From: Arthrobacter russicus
GTDB taxonomy: Bacteria; Actinomycetota; Actinomycetes; Actinomycetales; Micrococcaceae
Reading direction: 5' to 3'
Assembly (NCBI RefSeq): GCF_031454135.1
Contig: NZ_JAVDQF010000001.1
Coordinates: 1,612,001 to 1,676,000, forward strand
DNA length: 64,000 nucleotides
Made by a program: the position numbers and the translations under genes. The notes under the pieces were generated by a model. It made no database searches, had not been told where the DNA came from, and worked only from the letters and a program-made list of their open reading frames with translations. Below are positions 1-7,841 of the stretch, piece after piece (position 1 is the stretch's first letter; the number at the start of each line of letters is the position of its first letter).

Positions 1-1292
1 AGTTGCGGGGCGCCCAGGCGCAACGCCACGAATCGGGCCACCACGCCCACCGCGACGGCGGCCACAGCCGGCGCGAGCCGCGGACCGATGCCCAGCAAAG
101 CACTGACGTAGAGCACCAGGTAGCCGACCAGCCCGGCCACTGCGGTCGGCAACAGCAGCTTCGGCAGAGTCTGCTCCGCGATGCCGATCAACACGGTGGC
201 AAAGGTCACCAACAGCAACACCAGGTACAGCGGCGGCGGAACCGGATCGGGATTCTGCAGCAGATTCTGATTCTGGTCCGTCAGCAGCACACCGAGCACC
301 GAAGCCACCGCGATGCCGGAGACGATCGCGCCGAAAGTCAAGAACACGGACAGGAAGCGGCCGGCAGCCGTCACCGGGAAGCCATTGATCGCATCCTGTA
401 CTGCGGAAACCAACCGGCCCGACGGCAAGAGCAGCAAAATTCCCCCGGTGATCACCGCGCTCGGTGAAATCGGTACCTGGAAGCCCGTGAACACCAAGGC
501 GATCACGGTGATCAGGAACGCGCTGGCCGCCGTCGCGAAGAAGTCCGGAACCCGCCATTTGGCAAGCCGGCGGTTCAGCAGACTCACCAGGACCGACGAT
601 CCCAAAGCCACCAGGGCACCCCAAATTCCGCCGCCGATCACCCCGACGACGCAGGCCGCGAAGACGCCGCTGGCCAGCGTGACCATCCATCGGGGATACG
701 GCTTGGGCTTGTTCAGGATCGCCTTGAGCCGCCGGTCCGCTTGTTCCCGGCTCACATCGCCGGCGACGATTTCGGTGACCAGTTGGTGGACTTCGGCCAG
801 ACCCGCGAAGTTGTTGGTCCAAGAACGCACCACCCGCAGCAGCGTGATCGGGGTGGCATTCTTCGGCGCATAGTTGATGTTGATCGACTGGTTGGTGATG
901 TCCACCTCGACATTGCGCAGGCCGAAGGCCGCGGTGACCGCGATGATGCTGGTCTCCACCTCCAACGCGCCGGCTCCGAACCGGAACATCGTCTCCGCCA
1001 AAAGCAGGCTGAAATCGATCGACCTGCGCGCGGAGTTGTCCACCCCGCCGACCTGGATCGTCGGGTTCGCATAGGGACTGCCGGCCAACCGTTCGACGAT
1101 GCTCATCGGTGCCGTGGGCGGCGCCTCGCTGCGCACTAGGCGGCGCAGCCCGCGCTTGGCCGCCAGGTTCTCCCGCGATTGCTGCACGGTCGGCACGGGT
1201 TTCGAGTTCGGCCGCGGATCGCGCTCCGCGGGACGTTTCGGCTCGCCGGAACCGGCTTCGCGGTCCGCCTGGCGATCGTCGTTTGCAACCAT
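1..1292 (-). CDS. Threonine/serine exporter family protein (ThrE-like), 3' end outside window
   Basis: Likely a cytoplasmic-membrane exporter for small amino acids of the ThrE/DUF1212 family. The frame is open from the ATG at 1292 to the window edge, giving about 430 residues without a stop, so the C-terminus is missing. A charged tail of roughly 60 residues precedes a soluble ThrE-type domain (about 60-190). Numerous hydrophobic segments follow, many ending in Gly/Pro, as expected for the ten-helix family. Seven bases separate its start from the stop of the FemX-like gene at 1300, so the two probably share a transcript. Family assignment is by overall pattern (N-terminal soluble domain, then membrane half); the transported substrate cannot be read from the sequence. 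Confidence 0.8.
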   Translation of the reverse strand, partial: MVANDDRQADREAGSGEPKRPAERDPRPNSKPVPTVQQSRENLAAKRGLRRLVRSEAPPTAPMSIVERLAGSPYANPTIQVGGVDNSARRSIDFSLLLAETMFRFGAGALEVETSIIAVTAAFGLRNVEVDITNQSININYAPKNATPITLLRVVRSWTNNFAGLAEVHQLVTEIVAGDVSREQADRRLKAILNKPKPYPRWMVTLASGVFAACVVGVIGGGIWGALVALGSSVLVSLLNRRLAKWRVPDFFATAASAFLITVIALVFTGFQVPISPSAVITGGILLLLPSGRLVSAVQDAINGFPVTAAGRFLSVFLTFGAIVSGIAVASVLGVLLTDQNQNLLQNPDPVPPPLYLVLLLVTFATVLIGIAEQTLPKLLLPTAVAGLVGYLVLYVSALLGIGPRLAPAVAAVAVGVVARFVALRLGAPQ

Positions 1293-1299
1293 CGCGACC

Positions 1300-2379
1300 T
1301 CAGTAGAATTCTTGTCCGGTACGCCGGGCATTGATCCACCGGGCCAACCGCTCCCCCACGGTGGACCAAAGGCGATAACGGAATCCGTCCACCGGCAGGT
1401 CCCAGCAACCCACGAAATCCGTGACCGTCTTGTTGAACGAAGTTTTGAAAAGCCCCAGGCCATAGTAGGGATGGCTGGCATCTTTGATCCGATCCGCCGG
1501 TGGCGTGCCGCAGAGATCGTATTCGACGATCGGCTCCGGCAAATTCTTCAGATCATTCAGTGCCACCCATTGCACCAGGTGGGAATCGCCATAACGGGCG
1601 CGCTTGGCCGAAGAACCGCCGTCCTTGTAAGTGCCTTTACGCCCGTAATTGATCACGAAGGCGCCCACCACCACCCGCCCCTCCTCCCGGACGAAGTACA
1701 GCCGGCCCTGTCCGCGCGCCACGAATCCGCTCCAGAACTTCTGGTAGTAGGCGTATTCCCGGCTGCCCGCGGAACTCTTCCCGGCGAGCGTCTGCGCGCG
1801 GAGGTCGTACATGATCCGGTAGTTTTCCTCGTTCGGCTCCACCCGTTCCACTTCGACGCCTTCCCGCTGCGCCCGCCGGACGGCATTGCGGCCGCGCGAG
1901 GAGAGACTGCGCAGGATCTGTTCCGGCTCAGCGGTGGTGTCGATGAGCACCGTCGAATCATTCGGCTGCAGGTTGGGCATCTTGCGCAGGCCAGAAGCCA
2001 GCAACAGCGAGCGGGCGGCGTCGCCGTCCAGGAAGTCGGGCTCGATTTTGACCGCGAAGACCTTGAGCTTCTGCGCGGAGCTGAGTTTCCGGATCGCGTC
2101 CAAAGCCGCCGGCAGGTGTTCGACCGCGGCCAGATCCGGCCCCTTGGTCAGATACCAGAGCTTCCCGAAGAACGGGAACGACTTCTCCAACACCAAGTTG
2201 TAACTGGTGTACTCGGCCGATTCCAGGACCAGGAATCGCACCGCCCAGCCGTATTGGGCCTTGACTTCGGCAAAGGCCTCCGACTGCAGGAGATTGCCGC
2301 CCAAGGGGTTGGAGACGACTTTCTCATCCCACTGCTCCTGCTCCTCGGCGCTGGCAAAGCGTGCGGTAAAAATCGGCAA
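1300..2379 (-). CDS. FemX/FemAB-type peptidyltransferase (lipid II interpeptide bridge)
   Basis: Expected to add amino acids from aminoacyl-tRNA to the stem peptide of lipid II, building the peptidoglycan cross-bridge at the cytoplasmic face of the membrane. The 359-residue length and the two GNAT-like halves fit the FemABX family. Segments such as RGRNAVRRAQREGVEVE (about 185-200), KFWSGF, and the Tyr/Gly-rich YDLCGTPP and PYYGLGLFKTSFN region near 300-330 are typical. Arthrobacter-type cell walls have variable bridges, so the added residue is not predictable. It lies just upstream of, and codirectional with, the ThrE-like gene, and it diverges from the Asp23 cluster across a 168-bp gap. Confidence 0.85.
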   Translation of the reverse strand: MPIFTARFASAEEQEQWDEKVVSNPLGGNLLQSEAFAEVKAQYGWAVRFLVLESAEYTSYNLVLEKSFPFFGKLWYLTKGPDLAAVEHLPAALDAIRKLSSAQKLKVFAVKIEPDFLDGDAARSLLLASGLRKMPNLQPNDSTVLIDTTAEPEQILRSLSSRGRNAVRRAQREGVEVERVEPNEENYRIMYDLRAQTLAGKSSAGSREYAYYQKFWSGFVARGQGRLYFVREEGRVVVGAFVINYGRKGTYKDGGSSAKRARYGDSHLVQWVALNDLKNLPEPIVEYDLCGTPPADRIKDASHPYYGLGLFKTSFNKTVTDFVGCWDLPVDGFRYRLWSTVGERLARWINARRTGQEFY

Positions 2380-2547
2380 TTGTCCCTCGCTTCATGGCCG
2401 GTTTCAGCTGGCTCCATATTCTATCCGGGCAGCCTGGATGGCTCGCACAGCCCAAGGTGATGCAGGTCACATAAATATCCCCGTGACGTTTCCGGACCGC
2501 ACCACGACTTACCCATGAAGGCAACCCAAACGCATAAGGAGAATCTG

Positions 2548-3042
2548 ATGAGCAACCAGCCCACAGCAGCAAAGCCAGCAGTCCAGAACGATGCGAAAGC
2601 CGCACAGAACCCGGACAACGCCGGCAAGACCACCATCGAAGACGGCGTCGTCGCGAAAGTAGTCGGCATCGCCACCCGTGACGTAGCCGGCGTGTATGCC
2701 CTCGGCGGCGGAGCAGCCCGGGCCATCGGAGCGATCCGGGACGCGGTCGGCAACACCGATCTGACCCAGGGTGTTTCGGTCGAGGTCGGCGAAAAGCAGG
2801 TAGCCGTGGACATCACCATGGTGGTCGAGTACCCGAAGCCGCTCAAGAGCGTCGCCGATGAGGTCCGTTCCGCCGTCTACTCCGCCGTGGAAGAACTGGT
2901 CGGCTTGGACGTGGTCGAAGTGAACATCACGATCAGCGACATCCACATCCCGTCCGAAGACAAAGACGATTCCCAGACCAAGGAAGAGTCCAAGAACACC
3001 GAGACCGCCAAGAACATCACCTCAGGGAGCCGAGTCGAATGA
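2548..3042 (+). CDS. Asp23/Gls24 family envelope stress protein
   Basis: Member of the alkaline-shock family that coats the inner face of the membrane through small anchor proteins in Firmicutes. The Asp23 core runs from about residue 30 (IEDGVVAKVVGIATRDVAGV) through the strand-helix-strand VDITMVVEYPKPL and the helix to VNITISDIHI near 140, followed by a charged tail. The ATG at 2548 is chosen over the in-frame ATG at 2515 because a good AAGGAG ribosome site ends about 6 nt before it. It is the first gene of a run whose starts and stops overlap by 4 nt (ATGA), so translation is coupled through 4838. The gene promoter must lie in 2380-2547; I cannot assign a clear -35/-10 pair there. Confidence 0.88.
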   Translation: MSNQPTAAKPAVQNDAKAAQNPDNAGKTTIEDGVVAKVVGIATRDVAGVYALGGGAARAIGAIRDAVGNTDLTQGVSVEVGEKQVAVDITMVVEYPKPLKSVADEVRSAVYSAVEELVGLDVVEVNITISDIHIPSEDKDDSQTKEESKNTETAKNITSGSRVE

Positions 3043-3230
3043 GCAGCACAGTCACCGGAATAGCAGTAGCAGCCGTCTTGGCAGCAAGCGCACTCGCCTG
3101 GGGCTTCTGGGGATTCATCCTGATGCTGATCTTCATGGCAGTAGGCGCAATCCTGGGCCGGGCGGCTGAAGGAAAACTCGATTTGCGCGGCGTGATCGAT
3201 GCGCTGACCGGCAAGCGGACTTCCTCGTGA
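3039..3230 (+). CDS. Small integral membrane protein of Asp23 cluster (DUF2273-like)
   Basis: 63-residue protein with a single hydrophobic hairpin (residues about 5-40, rich in Ala, Ile, Phe and Trp) and a short basic tail. Small proteins of this type (DUF2273) sit next to Asp23/Gls24 genes in many Gram-positive genomes and are thought to help anchor them at the membrane. Its ATG overlaps the preceding stop by 4 nt and its own stop overlaps the next gene, so it is expressed with its neighbours. Function is inferred from context only. Confidence 0.72.
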   Translation: MSSTVTGIAVAAVLAASALAWGFWGFILMLIFMAVGAILGRAAEGKLDLRGVIDALTGKRTSS

Positions 3231-3604
3231 GCGCGGCCGCCGACATGTCCCGGACAGGTCAAGCCGGCTTCACCCGGATCACCCGGACGGCACTGAACCG
3301 GGTGTTGACGGCGGTCACTGCCGATGCTTTCGGCCTCAATCCCTCCCAGGTGAAAGCCCATGCCACGGACGACGCCGGTCGGCTGGCGATCGCGGTCAGC
3401 GTACCGATCGCGATCCCGCCGCTGGCCGCAATCGCCAGTGATGCTTCGGTCCTGGACCGAAGCGGCGGGGACCTCTGGCAGCGCTCCGAAACCGCTCGGC
3501 GGGAATTGGGCCAGCGCGCCGAAGAACTGACCGGTTCCATGGTCAGCCGGATCGACATCGAACTCAACAATGCGATCCTCCAAGGGAAGGCAACAGTTCA
3601 ATGA
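3227..3604 (+). CDS. Hypothetical protein, possible divergent Asp23-like domain
   Basis: 125 residues, starting at a GTG that overlaps the previous stop. No membrane segment or signal peptide is visible. A central strand region (LAIAVSVPIAIPPL, about 60-75) is followed by a long charged helix and the strand SMVSRIDIELNNAIL. This resembles the beta-alpha-beta order of Asp23 proteins but is too divergent for a firm call. Its place between an Asp23 gene and two membrane genes, with 4-nt overlaps on both sides, supports a role in the same envelope complex. No specific function can be given. Confidence 0.6.
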   Translation: MSAAADMSRTGQAGFTRITRTALNRVLTAVTADAFGLNPSQVKAHATDDAGRLAIAVSVPIAIPPLAAIASDASVLDRSGGDLWQRSETARRELGQRAEELTGSMVSRIDIELNNAILQGKATVQ

Positions 3605-4233
3605 GCACCACTACCGCAACCGAGCGCACAGCGGACCCCGGCAGGTCGCTCGTCGCACCGGCATCGGGCACTGCACGCATCGTCCGGCGCGAAACGCACC
3701 GCTCCCGGGCTTCCAGCTCCGTGGTCCTGGCCATCGTGCTGATCGCGCTGCTGCTCTGGCAGGGCACCGAAATCGTCCTGCAACTGCTCAGGCAACCGGC
3801 CCTGCTGGTCAGCCCCGACCAGCTCGCAACCTGGCTGAGCCAGGTCCCGGAGCGGACCACGCAAGTCGGTCTGATCGCCGCCGGAGCCGGAATCGTCCTC
3901 GTCGGCCTGATCGTGTTGGGCATCGCGCTCGGCTCGGGCCGGAAGGCCCGCCGGGTATTGGAAAGCGATCGTGGCGCAGTCGTGGTCGACGATTCGGTAG
4001 TGGCCGATGCACTGGCCCGTTCCGCGGGCACGCTTGCCCGGGTGCAACCGGAGCAAGTTTTCGCCCGGGTCAACGGCCGCAAAGCGATAGTGGACATCAG
4101 GCCCACCTCCGGAGTCCCGGTCGATCGGGAAGCCGTGCAAGCCGGGCTCCAGGCCGAGATCGCCGCATGGCGATTGGCGAAGAACTTCACGGCAACCGTG
4201 ACCATCAATCCGCAAGGAGCTGTAGGCGTATGA
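3601..4233 (+). CDS. Two-TM membrane protein of Asp23 cluster (DUF6286-like)
   Basis: 210 residues. A disordered basic N-terminus is followed by two membrane helices (about residues 40-60 and 90-112) and a cytoplasmic C-terminal domain of about 95 residues with an alternating strand/helix pattern (ADALARSAGTLARVQPEQVF; IVDIRPTSGVPVDREAVQ). Proteins of this build occur in actinobacterial Asp23 operons and may act like AmaP, the Asp23 membrane anchor. Start and stop both overlap the neighbouring genes by 4 nt. The C-terminal domain resembles that of the next gene, suggesting a duplicated anchor pair. Confidence 0.65.
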   Translation: MSTTTATERTADPGRSLVAPASGTARIVRRETHRSRASSSVVLAIVLIALLLWQGTEIVLQLLRQPALLVSPDQLATWLSQVPERTTQVGLIAAGAGIVLVGLIVLGIALGSGRKARRVLESDRGAVVVDDSVVADALARSAGTLARVQPEQVFARVNGRKAIVDIRPTSGVPVDREAVQAGLQAEIAAWRLAKNFTATVTINPQGAVGV

Positions 4234-4838
4234 ATGCCACCCGTCGTGGACTCAACCGCACCATCATCTTCCTGATTGCCGTGATCCTGATCGCCGTCGG
4301 GGCGGCGACCGCGCTGACCGGCATCTGGCCCACGGCCAAGCAGGCCTGGGCGGAATGGACCGGCCAGGCCGGGACATTCGTTGCCGATCAGTTGGCCGCC
4401 ACCCGGATCCAGGCCTTCGGTCTGGAACTGAGCTGGCTTTGGGCCGCATTGCTGGCCGTGATGCTGCTGCTGGTGATCCTGTTGGTTTCCTGGATCAGCT
4501 CGCAGGGCGGCGGCCGGACCGCGATCCTGGATCGCGACAAAAGCGCCGAAGGCGAGGTGGTCCTGCACAACGACATTGCCGGCAATGCGCTGAAAGAGGC
4601 ACTGTCCCAGGATCCGCGGATCCTCAGTACCGCAGTCAGCACCTGGAAGCTCCGTCGGGAGCCCGGCTTGAAGGTAGCCGTGCAGGCCCGCAAAGGAGCC
4701 TCACCCCGGGAAATCGCGGATTCCGTGGAGAACCTGGTTGCCGGCCTGGACCGTCTGATCGGCAAACGGATGCCGCTTCTGATTTCGATCAACACCGGTG
4801 TCCGCACCGGCTGGTCGCACCAGCATCGAGTCCAGTAG
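4230..4838 (+). CDS. AmaP-like membrane anchor protein for Asp23
   Basis: 202 residues. The ATG at 4230 overlaps the previous stop (ATGA); the same frame is open farther upstream, but that stretch lies inside the preceding gene. Two hydrophobic helices (about 10-33 and 65-90) enclose a short external loop containing several Trp residues. A soluble domain follows (DKSAEGEVVLHNDIAGNALK; KLRREPGLKVAVQARKG), as in the alkaline-shock response membrane anchor AmaP. Last gene of the tightly coupled block; a 45-nt gap separates it from the CsbD gene. Confidence 0.7.
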   Translation: MNATRRGLNRTIIFLIAVILIAVGAATALTGIWPTAKQAWAEWTGQAGTFVADQLAATRIQAFGLELSWLWAALLAVMLLLVILLVSWISSQGGGRTAILDRDKSAEGEVVLHNDIAGNALKEALSQDPRILSTAVSTWKLRREPGLKVAVQARKGASPREIADSVENLVAGLDRLIGKRMPLLISINTGVRTGWSHQHRVQ

Positions 4839-4883
4839 GCCTCGGTCAACCACCATGAGATAACCGATACAAAAGGAGAAAAA

Positions 4884-5150
4884 ATGGGAATCGACGACAA
4901 AGCAGAGAACAAGCTGCAGGATCTGGCCGGAAACGCCAAAGAGGCAGCCGGGAACTTGACGGACAACAATGAGCTCAAGGCCGAAGGCAAAGCCGATCAG
5001 GCCGCGGCCGGAGCCAAGGATGCGGTTGAGAACGTCAAGGACTTCGCAGCCGATGCGGTTGAGAACGTCAAGGACTTCGCGCAGGACGCCGGCGCCAACA
5101 TCAAGGCCGCAGGCGAGAAGTTGCTGGACGGTTTCAAGAAGAAGGACTAA
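4884..5150 (+). CDS. CsbD family stress-response protein
   Basis: 88-residue, highly charged helical protein with the CsbD signature at its N-terminus (MGIDDKAENKLQDLAGNAK followed by EAAGN and a K-A-D-Q-A block). CsbD proteins are abundant general-stress proteins of unknown biochemical role. An AAGGAG site sits 7 nt before the ATG. The second half contains an exact amino-acid repeat (DAVENVKDFA twice) encoded by two nearly identical 33-bp units at 5019-5051 and 5052-5084. A strong hairpin follows the stop, closing the transcript. Confidence 0.88.
   Translation: MGIDDKAENKLQDLAGNAKEAAGNLTDNNELKAEGKADQAAAGAKDAVENVKDFAADAVENVKDFAQDAGANIKAAGEKLLDGFKKKD
5019..5084 (+). repeat. Tandem 33-bp in-frame duplication inside the CsbD gene
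   Basis: Two units of 33 bp, identical over roughly the first 29 bases, encode DAVENVKDFA twice in succession. Being a multiple of three, the duplication keeps the frame and lengthens the amphipathic helix by three turns. Confidence 0.85.
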
Positions 5151-5161
5151 ATCCTTCCGCG

Positions 5162-5207
5162 CAGCAGGTCGGGCGCCGGTGCCATGGCACCGGCGCCCGA
5201 CCTGCTG
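5162..5207 (+). terminator. Intrinsic terminator after the CsbD gene
   Basis: Perfect 46-bp palindrome: a 22-bp arm beginning CAGCAGGTCGGG, an AT centre, the exact complement, then TTT. It separates the Asp23/CsbD block from the sigma-factor block. Confidence 0.85.
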
Positions 5208-5239
5208 TTTCGGCAACCGGAATCCGAACACGGAGGGGT

Positions 5240-5821
5240 ATGGTGAGCGAGAACCAATCGAAAGCGGGAACCGTGCCCAAAATCAACACCGCCAGCGATG
5301 CGCTCCTGGTGGAGCGGGCGCTGGACGGCGATGTGCGCTCCTTTGAAATCCTGGCTCGTCGCTACGCCTCGCTGATGCGGACCTATGCAACCCGATTGCT
5401 GGGGTCCAATGCGGAAGCCGACGACGTCGTCCAAGAAGCGCTGGTCGTCGCCTGGACCACTCTGGACAGCCTGGCCGAACCGGCCAAGGCCAAAAGCTGG
5501 TTGATGCGGATCGTGAGCCACAAGAGCATCGACCTGGTGCGCAAGCGCAAACCGAGCACCGATCTGGATTCGGTGGAAGTGGCCGCACCGGCGCGCGACT
5601 CTCCCGAACGGCAAGCTCTGGCCGGTTCGCAGATGAGCGCATTGTCCGAGGCGCTGGACCGTTTGCCGCCGATGCAACGACGATGCTGGACCATGCGGGA
5701 GATAGGCGAAAACAGCTATGAAGAGATTGCGGAGCAGCTCGACATGACCAGCACAGCCGTTCGCGGACAATTGGCCAGGGCACGGACCGCCTTGATGAAG
5801 GAAATGGAGGGGTGGCGATGA
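5240..5821 (+). CDS. ECF-like RNA polymerase sigma-70 family factor
   Basis: 193 residues with the two-domain build of ECF sigma factors. Region 2 lies at about 20-90 (LVERALDGDVRSFEILARRY; EADDVVQEALVVAWTTLDSL) and region 4 at about 130-190 (ALDRLPPMQRRCWTMREIGE, then the helix-turn-helix YEEIAEQLDMTSTAVRGQL). GGAGG lies just before the ATG at 5240; a GTG one codon later is also possible. Its stop overlaps the start of the putative anti-sigma/Asp23 fusion, a standard sigma/anti-sigma arrangement. It probably directs expression of this envelope-stress cluster, but no target promoter was identified. Confidence 0.9.
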   Translation: MVSENQSKAGTVPKINTASDALLVERALDGDVRSFEILARRYASLMRTYATRLLGSNAEADDVVQEALVVAWTTLDSLAEPAKAKSWLMRIVSHKSIDLVRKRKPSTDLDSVEVAAPARDSPERQALAGSQMSALSEALDRLPPMQRRCWTMREIGENSYEEIAEQLDMTSTAVRGQLARARTALMKEMEGWR

Positions 5822-6423
5822 GCAAGAACCCTGAAACGCTCAGTTGCGGGCGCACCCTCGACCAACTCAGCGACTATTTGGACGCCGGCCGGCAGCCGGC
5901 GGATCCGTACATCGACACCTGCGCGGAATGCCAGGCGGCGCTGCATGCCCTGGAACAGCTCAATGCGCTCACCTCGGAACTCGTCGACCAGGATTCCCGC
6001 GAGCAATCCGAAGCGGATGCCGACTGGCTGGGCTCGATCTTCAGCAACATTGCCTTCGAGGCGCGTTCCGGACGCAGCATTCCGATCGACCCCGTGCTGC
6101 CCGAAGCCGCCGGCCCCGGCGACGAACTGAGCCAGACCGAAGGTGCGGTGATTTCGCTGATCCGGGCCGCCGGCGACGAACTGGACAACGCCATGATCGG
6201 CAGGTGCCGGTTGGAAGGCGATGTGACCGAACCGGGCGCAGAGATTAGGGTGGATATCCGGGTCACCGCCTTGTGGGGCGCCCCGTTGCAGAGACTGGCC
6301 AAGGAATTGCGCCGGAAGATCTATGCCGCATTGGCATTGCACACGCAGTTGACGATCAGCGGAATCGATATCGCGATCATCGACATCCAGCGGGCCGAGG
6401 AGTTGGGGGATGATAACCAGTGA
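5818..6423 (+). CDS. Putative anti-sigma factor: zinc-finger-like N-terminus fused to Asp23-like domain
   Basis: 201 residues. The N-terminal 45 residues resemble a cytoplasmic anti-sigma (ZAS) domain: a short helix (TLDQLSDYLDAG) followed by CAEC near residue 33. The His normally found four positions before the CxxC is Tyr here. The C-terminal 90 residues (IRVDIRVTALWGAPLQRLAK, then LTISGIDIAIIDIQ) copy the strand-helix-strand pattern of the Asp23 protein encoded at 2548. ATG 5818 is preferred to GTG 5812 because of the GGAGGGG 6 nt upstream and the ATGA overlap with the sigma gene. Inference: Asp23-type contacts at the membrane could control release of the sigma factor. Confidence 0.72.
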   Translation: MSKNPETLSCGRTLDQLSDYLDAGRQPADPYIDTCAECQAALHALEQLNALTSELVDQDSREQSEADADWLGSIFSNIAFEARSGRSIPIDPVLPEAAGPGDELSQTEGAVISLIRAAGDELDNAMIGRCRLEGDVTEPGAEIRVDIRVTALWGAPLQRLAKELRRKIYAALALHTQLTISGIDIAIIDIQRAEELGDDNQ

Positions 6424-6776
6424 GCACGCCTGAATCGAACGTTTCCCCCTCTGCCGGGCTGGTCGACGCGCTCAACGACGTCGTCCTGGCGGTAGCCGGA
6501 GTCAGCGAACTTTATCCGCCCAAAAGCACCTTGCACACCGCTGCGGACCAAGTCATCGCCTTCGTCCGCAGCACCGATGCGCCGCCGGTCCGGACCGTGG
6601 CTGTCGAAGAACTCGACGGTGGGTTGAAAGTCATCGCGCGCGTGGGCGTCGACGCTGGCTACGGGGCGCCGGGCGTGGTGGCTTCGGTGGCTTCGGCAAT
6701 CCGGGGCTTCGTGGCTTCCCGGATCAACAGCGACGTGCCGTGCGTGGCGTCCGTGCAAGCGGTTTCGATCCAGTGA
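6420..6776 (+). CDS. Asp23/Gls24-like protein
   Basis: 118 residues without a signal peptide. The pattern is recognisably Asp23-like: a strand (VRTVAVEELDGGLKVIARVGV), then AGYGAPGVVASVASAIRGFV as the long helix, then a closing strand with VQAVSIQ. It begins within the stop of the zinc-finger/Asp23 fusion (ATGA overlap) and ends in a GTGA overlap with cutC. It is therefore the third or fourth Asp23-type gene in 4 kb, co-translated with the sigma/anti-sigma pair. Confidence 0.7.
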   Translation: MSTPESNVSPSAGLVDALNDVVLAVAGVSELYPPKSTLHTAADQVIAFVRSTDAPPVRTVAVEELDGGLKVIARVGVDAGYGAPGVVASVASAIRGFVASRINSDVPCVASVQAVSIQ

Positions 6777-7564
6777 ACCAGGCAGGCCATCCGGTACCGG
6801 TCCTGGAAATCGCGATCGCCTCGGCTGCCGGTGCCGTCGCCGCGCAGCTCGGCGGTGCCGATCGGCTCGAATTGTGCAATGCGCTGGAACTCGGCGGCGT
6901 CACCCCTTCCGCAGGACTCACCGCAAGCGTTTTGGCGGCCACGGAGCTGCCGGTGCATGTCCTGATCCGTCCGCGCCCGGGAGATTTCTGCTACGACGCT
7001 TCGGAAATCGGCACGGCCGAACACGAGGCCCAGCTGTTGGCCCGGCAAGGCGCTGCCGGCATCGTACTGGGTGCCTTGACCGGTGACGGCCAGATCGACG
7101 TGGCAGCAACTTCCCGGATCATCGCCGCAGCGAAGTCAGTCGCTCCGGCGGTGGAAATAACCTTCCACAAGGCCTTCGACCAGTCGGCTGATCCGTTGCC
7201 GGCCTTGCAGCTCCTGGCCGGACTCGGGGTGGACCGGGTGCTCAGCTCCGGCCAGGCGCAGCGCGCCCGGGACGGCATCCCGGTCTTGTCTGCGATGGCC
7301 GCACAACGCAGCGGCGTCCAAATCATGGCCGGCGGCGGGGTCCTTCCAGCGGATATCGCAGACCTTTCCCGGCTGGCCAGGGTGGACGCCGTGCACTTCA
7401 GCGCGAAGCGCCCCGGGCCGTCGGCAGCGAACGTCGGGATATCCCTGGGTTCTGCGGACGGCGCGGACCCCAACGCCTATTTCGTCACGGACCAGGCCCT
7501 GGTGCGCCAAGCCCGCGCCGAGATTGCGGCGTTGGCCGGCGCCGGTCAAAACTCCGGTCAATAG
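6773..7564 (+). CDS. cutC: CutC family copper homeostasis protein
   Basis: 263-residue TIM-barrel protein of the CutC family. Diagnostic stretches are the N-terminal LEIAIASAAGAVAAQLGGAD, then DRLELCNALELGGVTPSAGL, HVLIRPRPGDFCYDASEI (about 62-80), EITFHKAFD (about 130) and VQIMAGGGV (about 185). The biochemical role in copper handling is still disputed. The GTG at 6773 overlaps the stop of the preceding Asp23-like gene and is preferred over the upstream frame, which runs through that gene. The coupling suggests it is carried as the last gene of the envelope-stress operon. Confidence 0.9.
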   Translation: MNQAGHPVPVLEIAIASAAGAVAAQLGGADRLELCNALELGGVTPSAGLTASVLAATELPVHVLIRPRPGDFCYDASEIGTAEHEAQLLARQGAAGIVLGALTGDGQIDVAATSRIIAAAKSVAPAVEITFHKAFDQSADPLPALQLLAGLGVDRVLSSGQAQRARDGIPVLSAMAAQRSGVQIMAGGGVLPADIADLSRLARVDAVHFSAKRPGPSAANVGISLGSADGADPNAYFVTDQALVRQARAEIAALAGAGQNSGQ

Positions 7565-7588
7565 CTGCCCGGATGCCCGGACGGCGCA

Positions 7589-7831
7589 CTACTGCCGGTA
7601 GCCTTCGACTTCCTGCACCGAGCGGAGTTTCGCATCATTCGGGTTTTCCCCGGCATCGATCCGGGCGCGGCGTTGGCGGAGCAAATCCCAGCACCGGTCG
7701 AGTTGGACTTCGAGATCCTGCAGCTCTGCTGCACGTTCGGCGGAGACGCCTTCGGAGGGGGCCTCCCGACGCAGGTCCTGTTCCCGTTGCACCAGCTCTG
7801 AAATGTGATCGTGGATCTCTTTGCTGTTCAT
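7589..7831 (-). CDS. DUF2630-like small charged protein
   Basis: 80 residues, all helical and strongly charged (MNSKEIHDHISELVQREQDL ... LEVQLDRCWDLLRQRRARID ... SVQEVEGYRQ). This matches the small actinobacterial DUF2630 family of unknown function. The ATG at 7831 is chosen because upstream in-frame codons run into the adjacent ABC gene. It lies 10 nt downstream of that exporter's stop and may be co-transcribed. Confidence 0.75.
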   Translation of the reverse strand: MNSKEIHDHISELVQREQDLRREAPSEGVSAERAAELQDLEVQLDRCWDLLRQRRARIDAGENPNDAKLRSVQEVEGYRQ

Positions 7832-7841
7832 GGTTCTCAGA

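Noticed and set aside
1099-2460. Long plus-strand open frame of about 450 codons opposite the FemX-like gene
   Set aside because: It is the antisense of a well-conserved FemX protein; its His/Pro/Arg-rich translation has no recognisable motif and no ribosome site.
3570-4229. Upstream extension of the AmaP-like frame
   Set aside because: It lies inside the preceding two-TM gene in another frame; the ATG at 4230 with the ATGA overlap fits the coupled operon.
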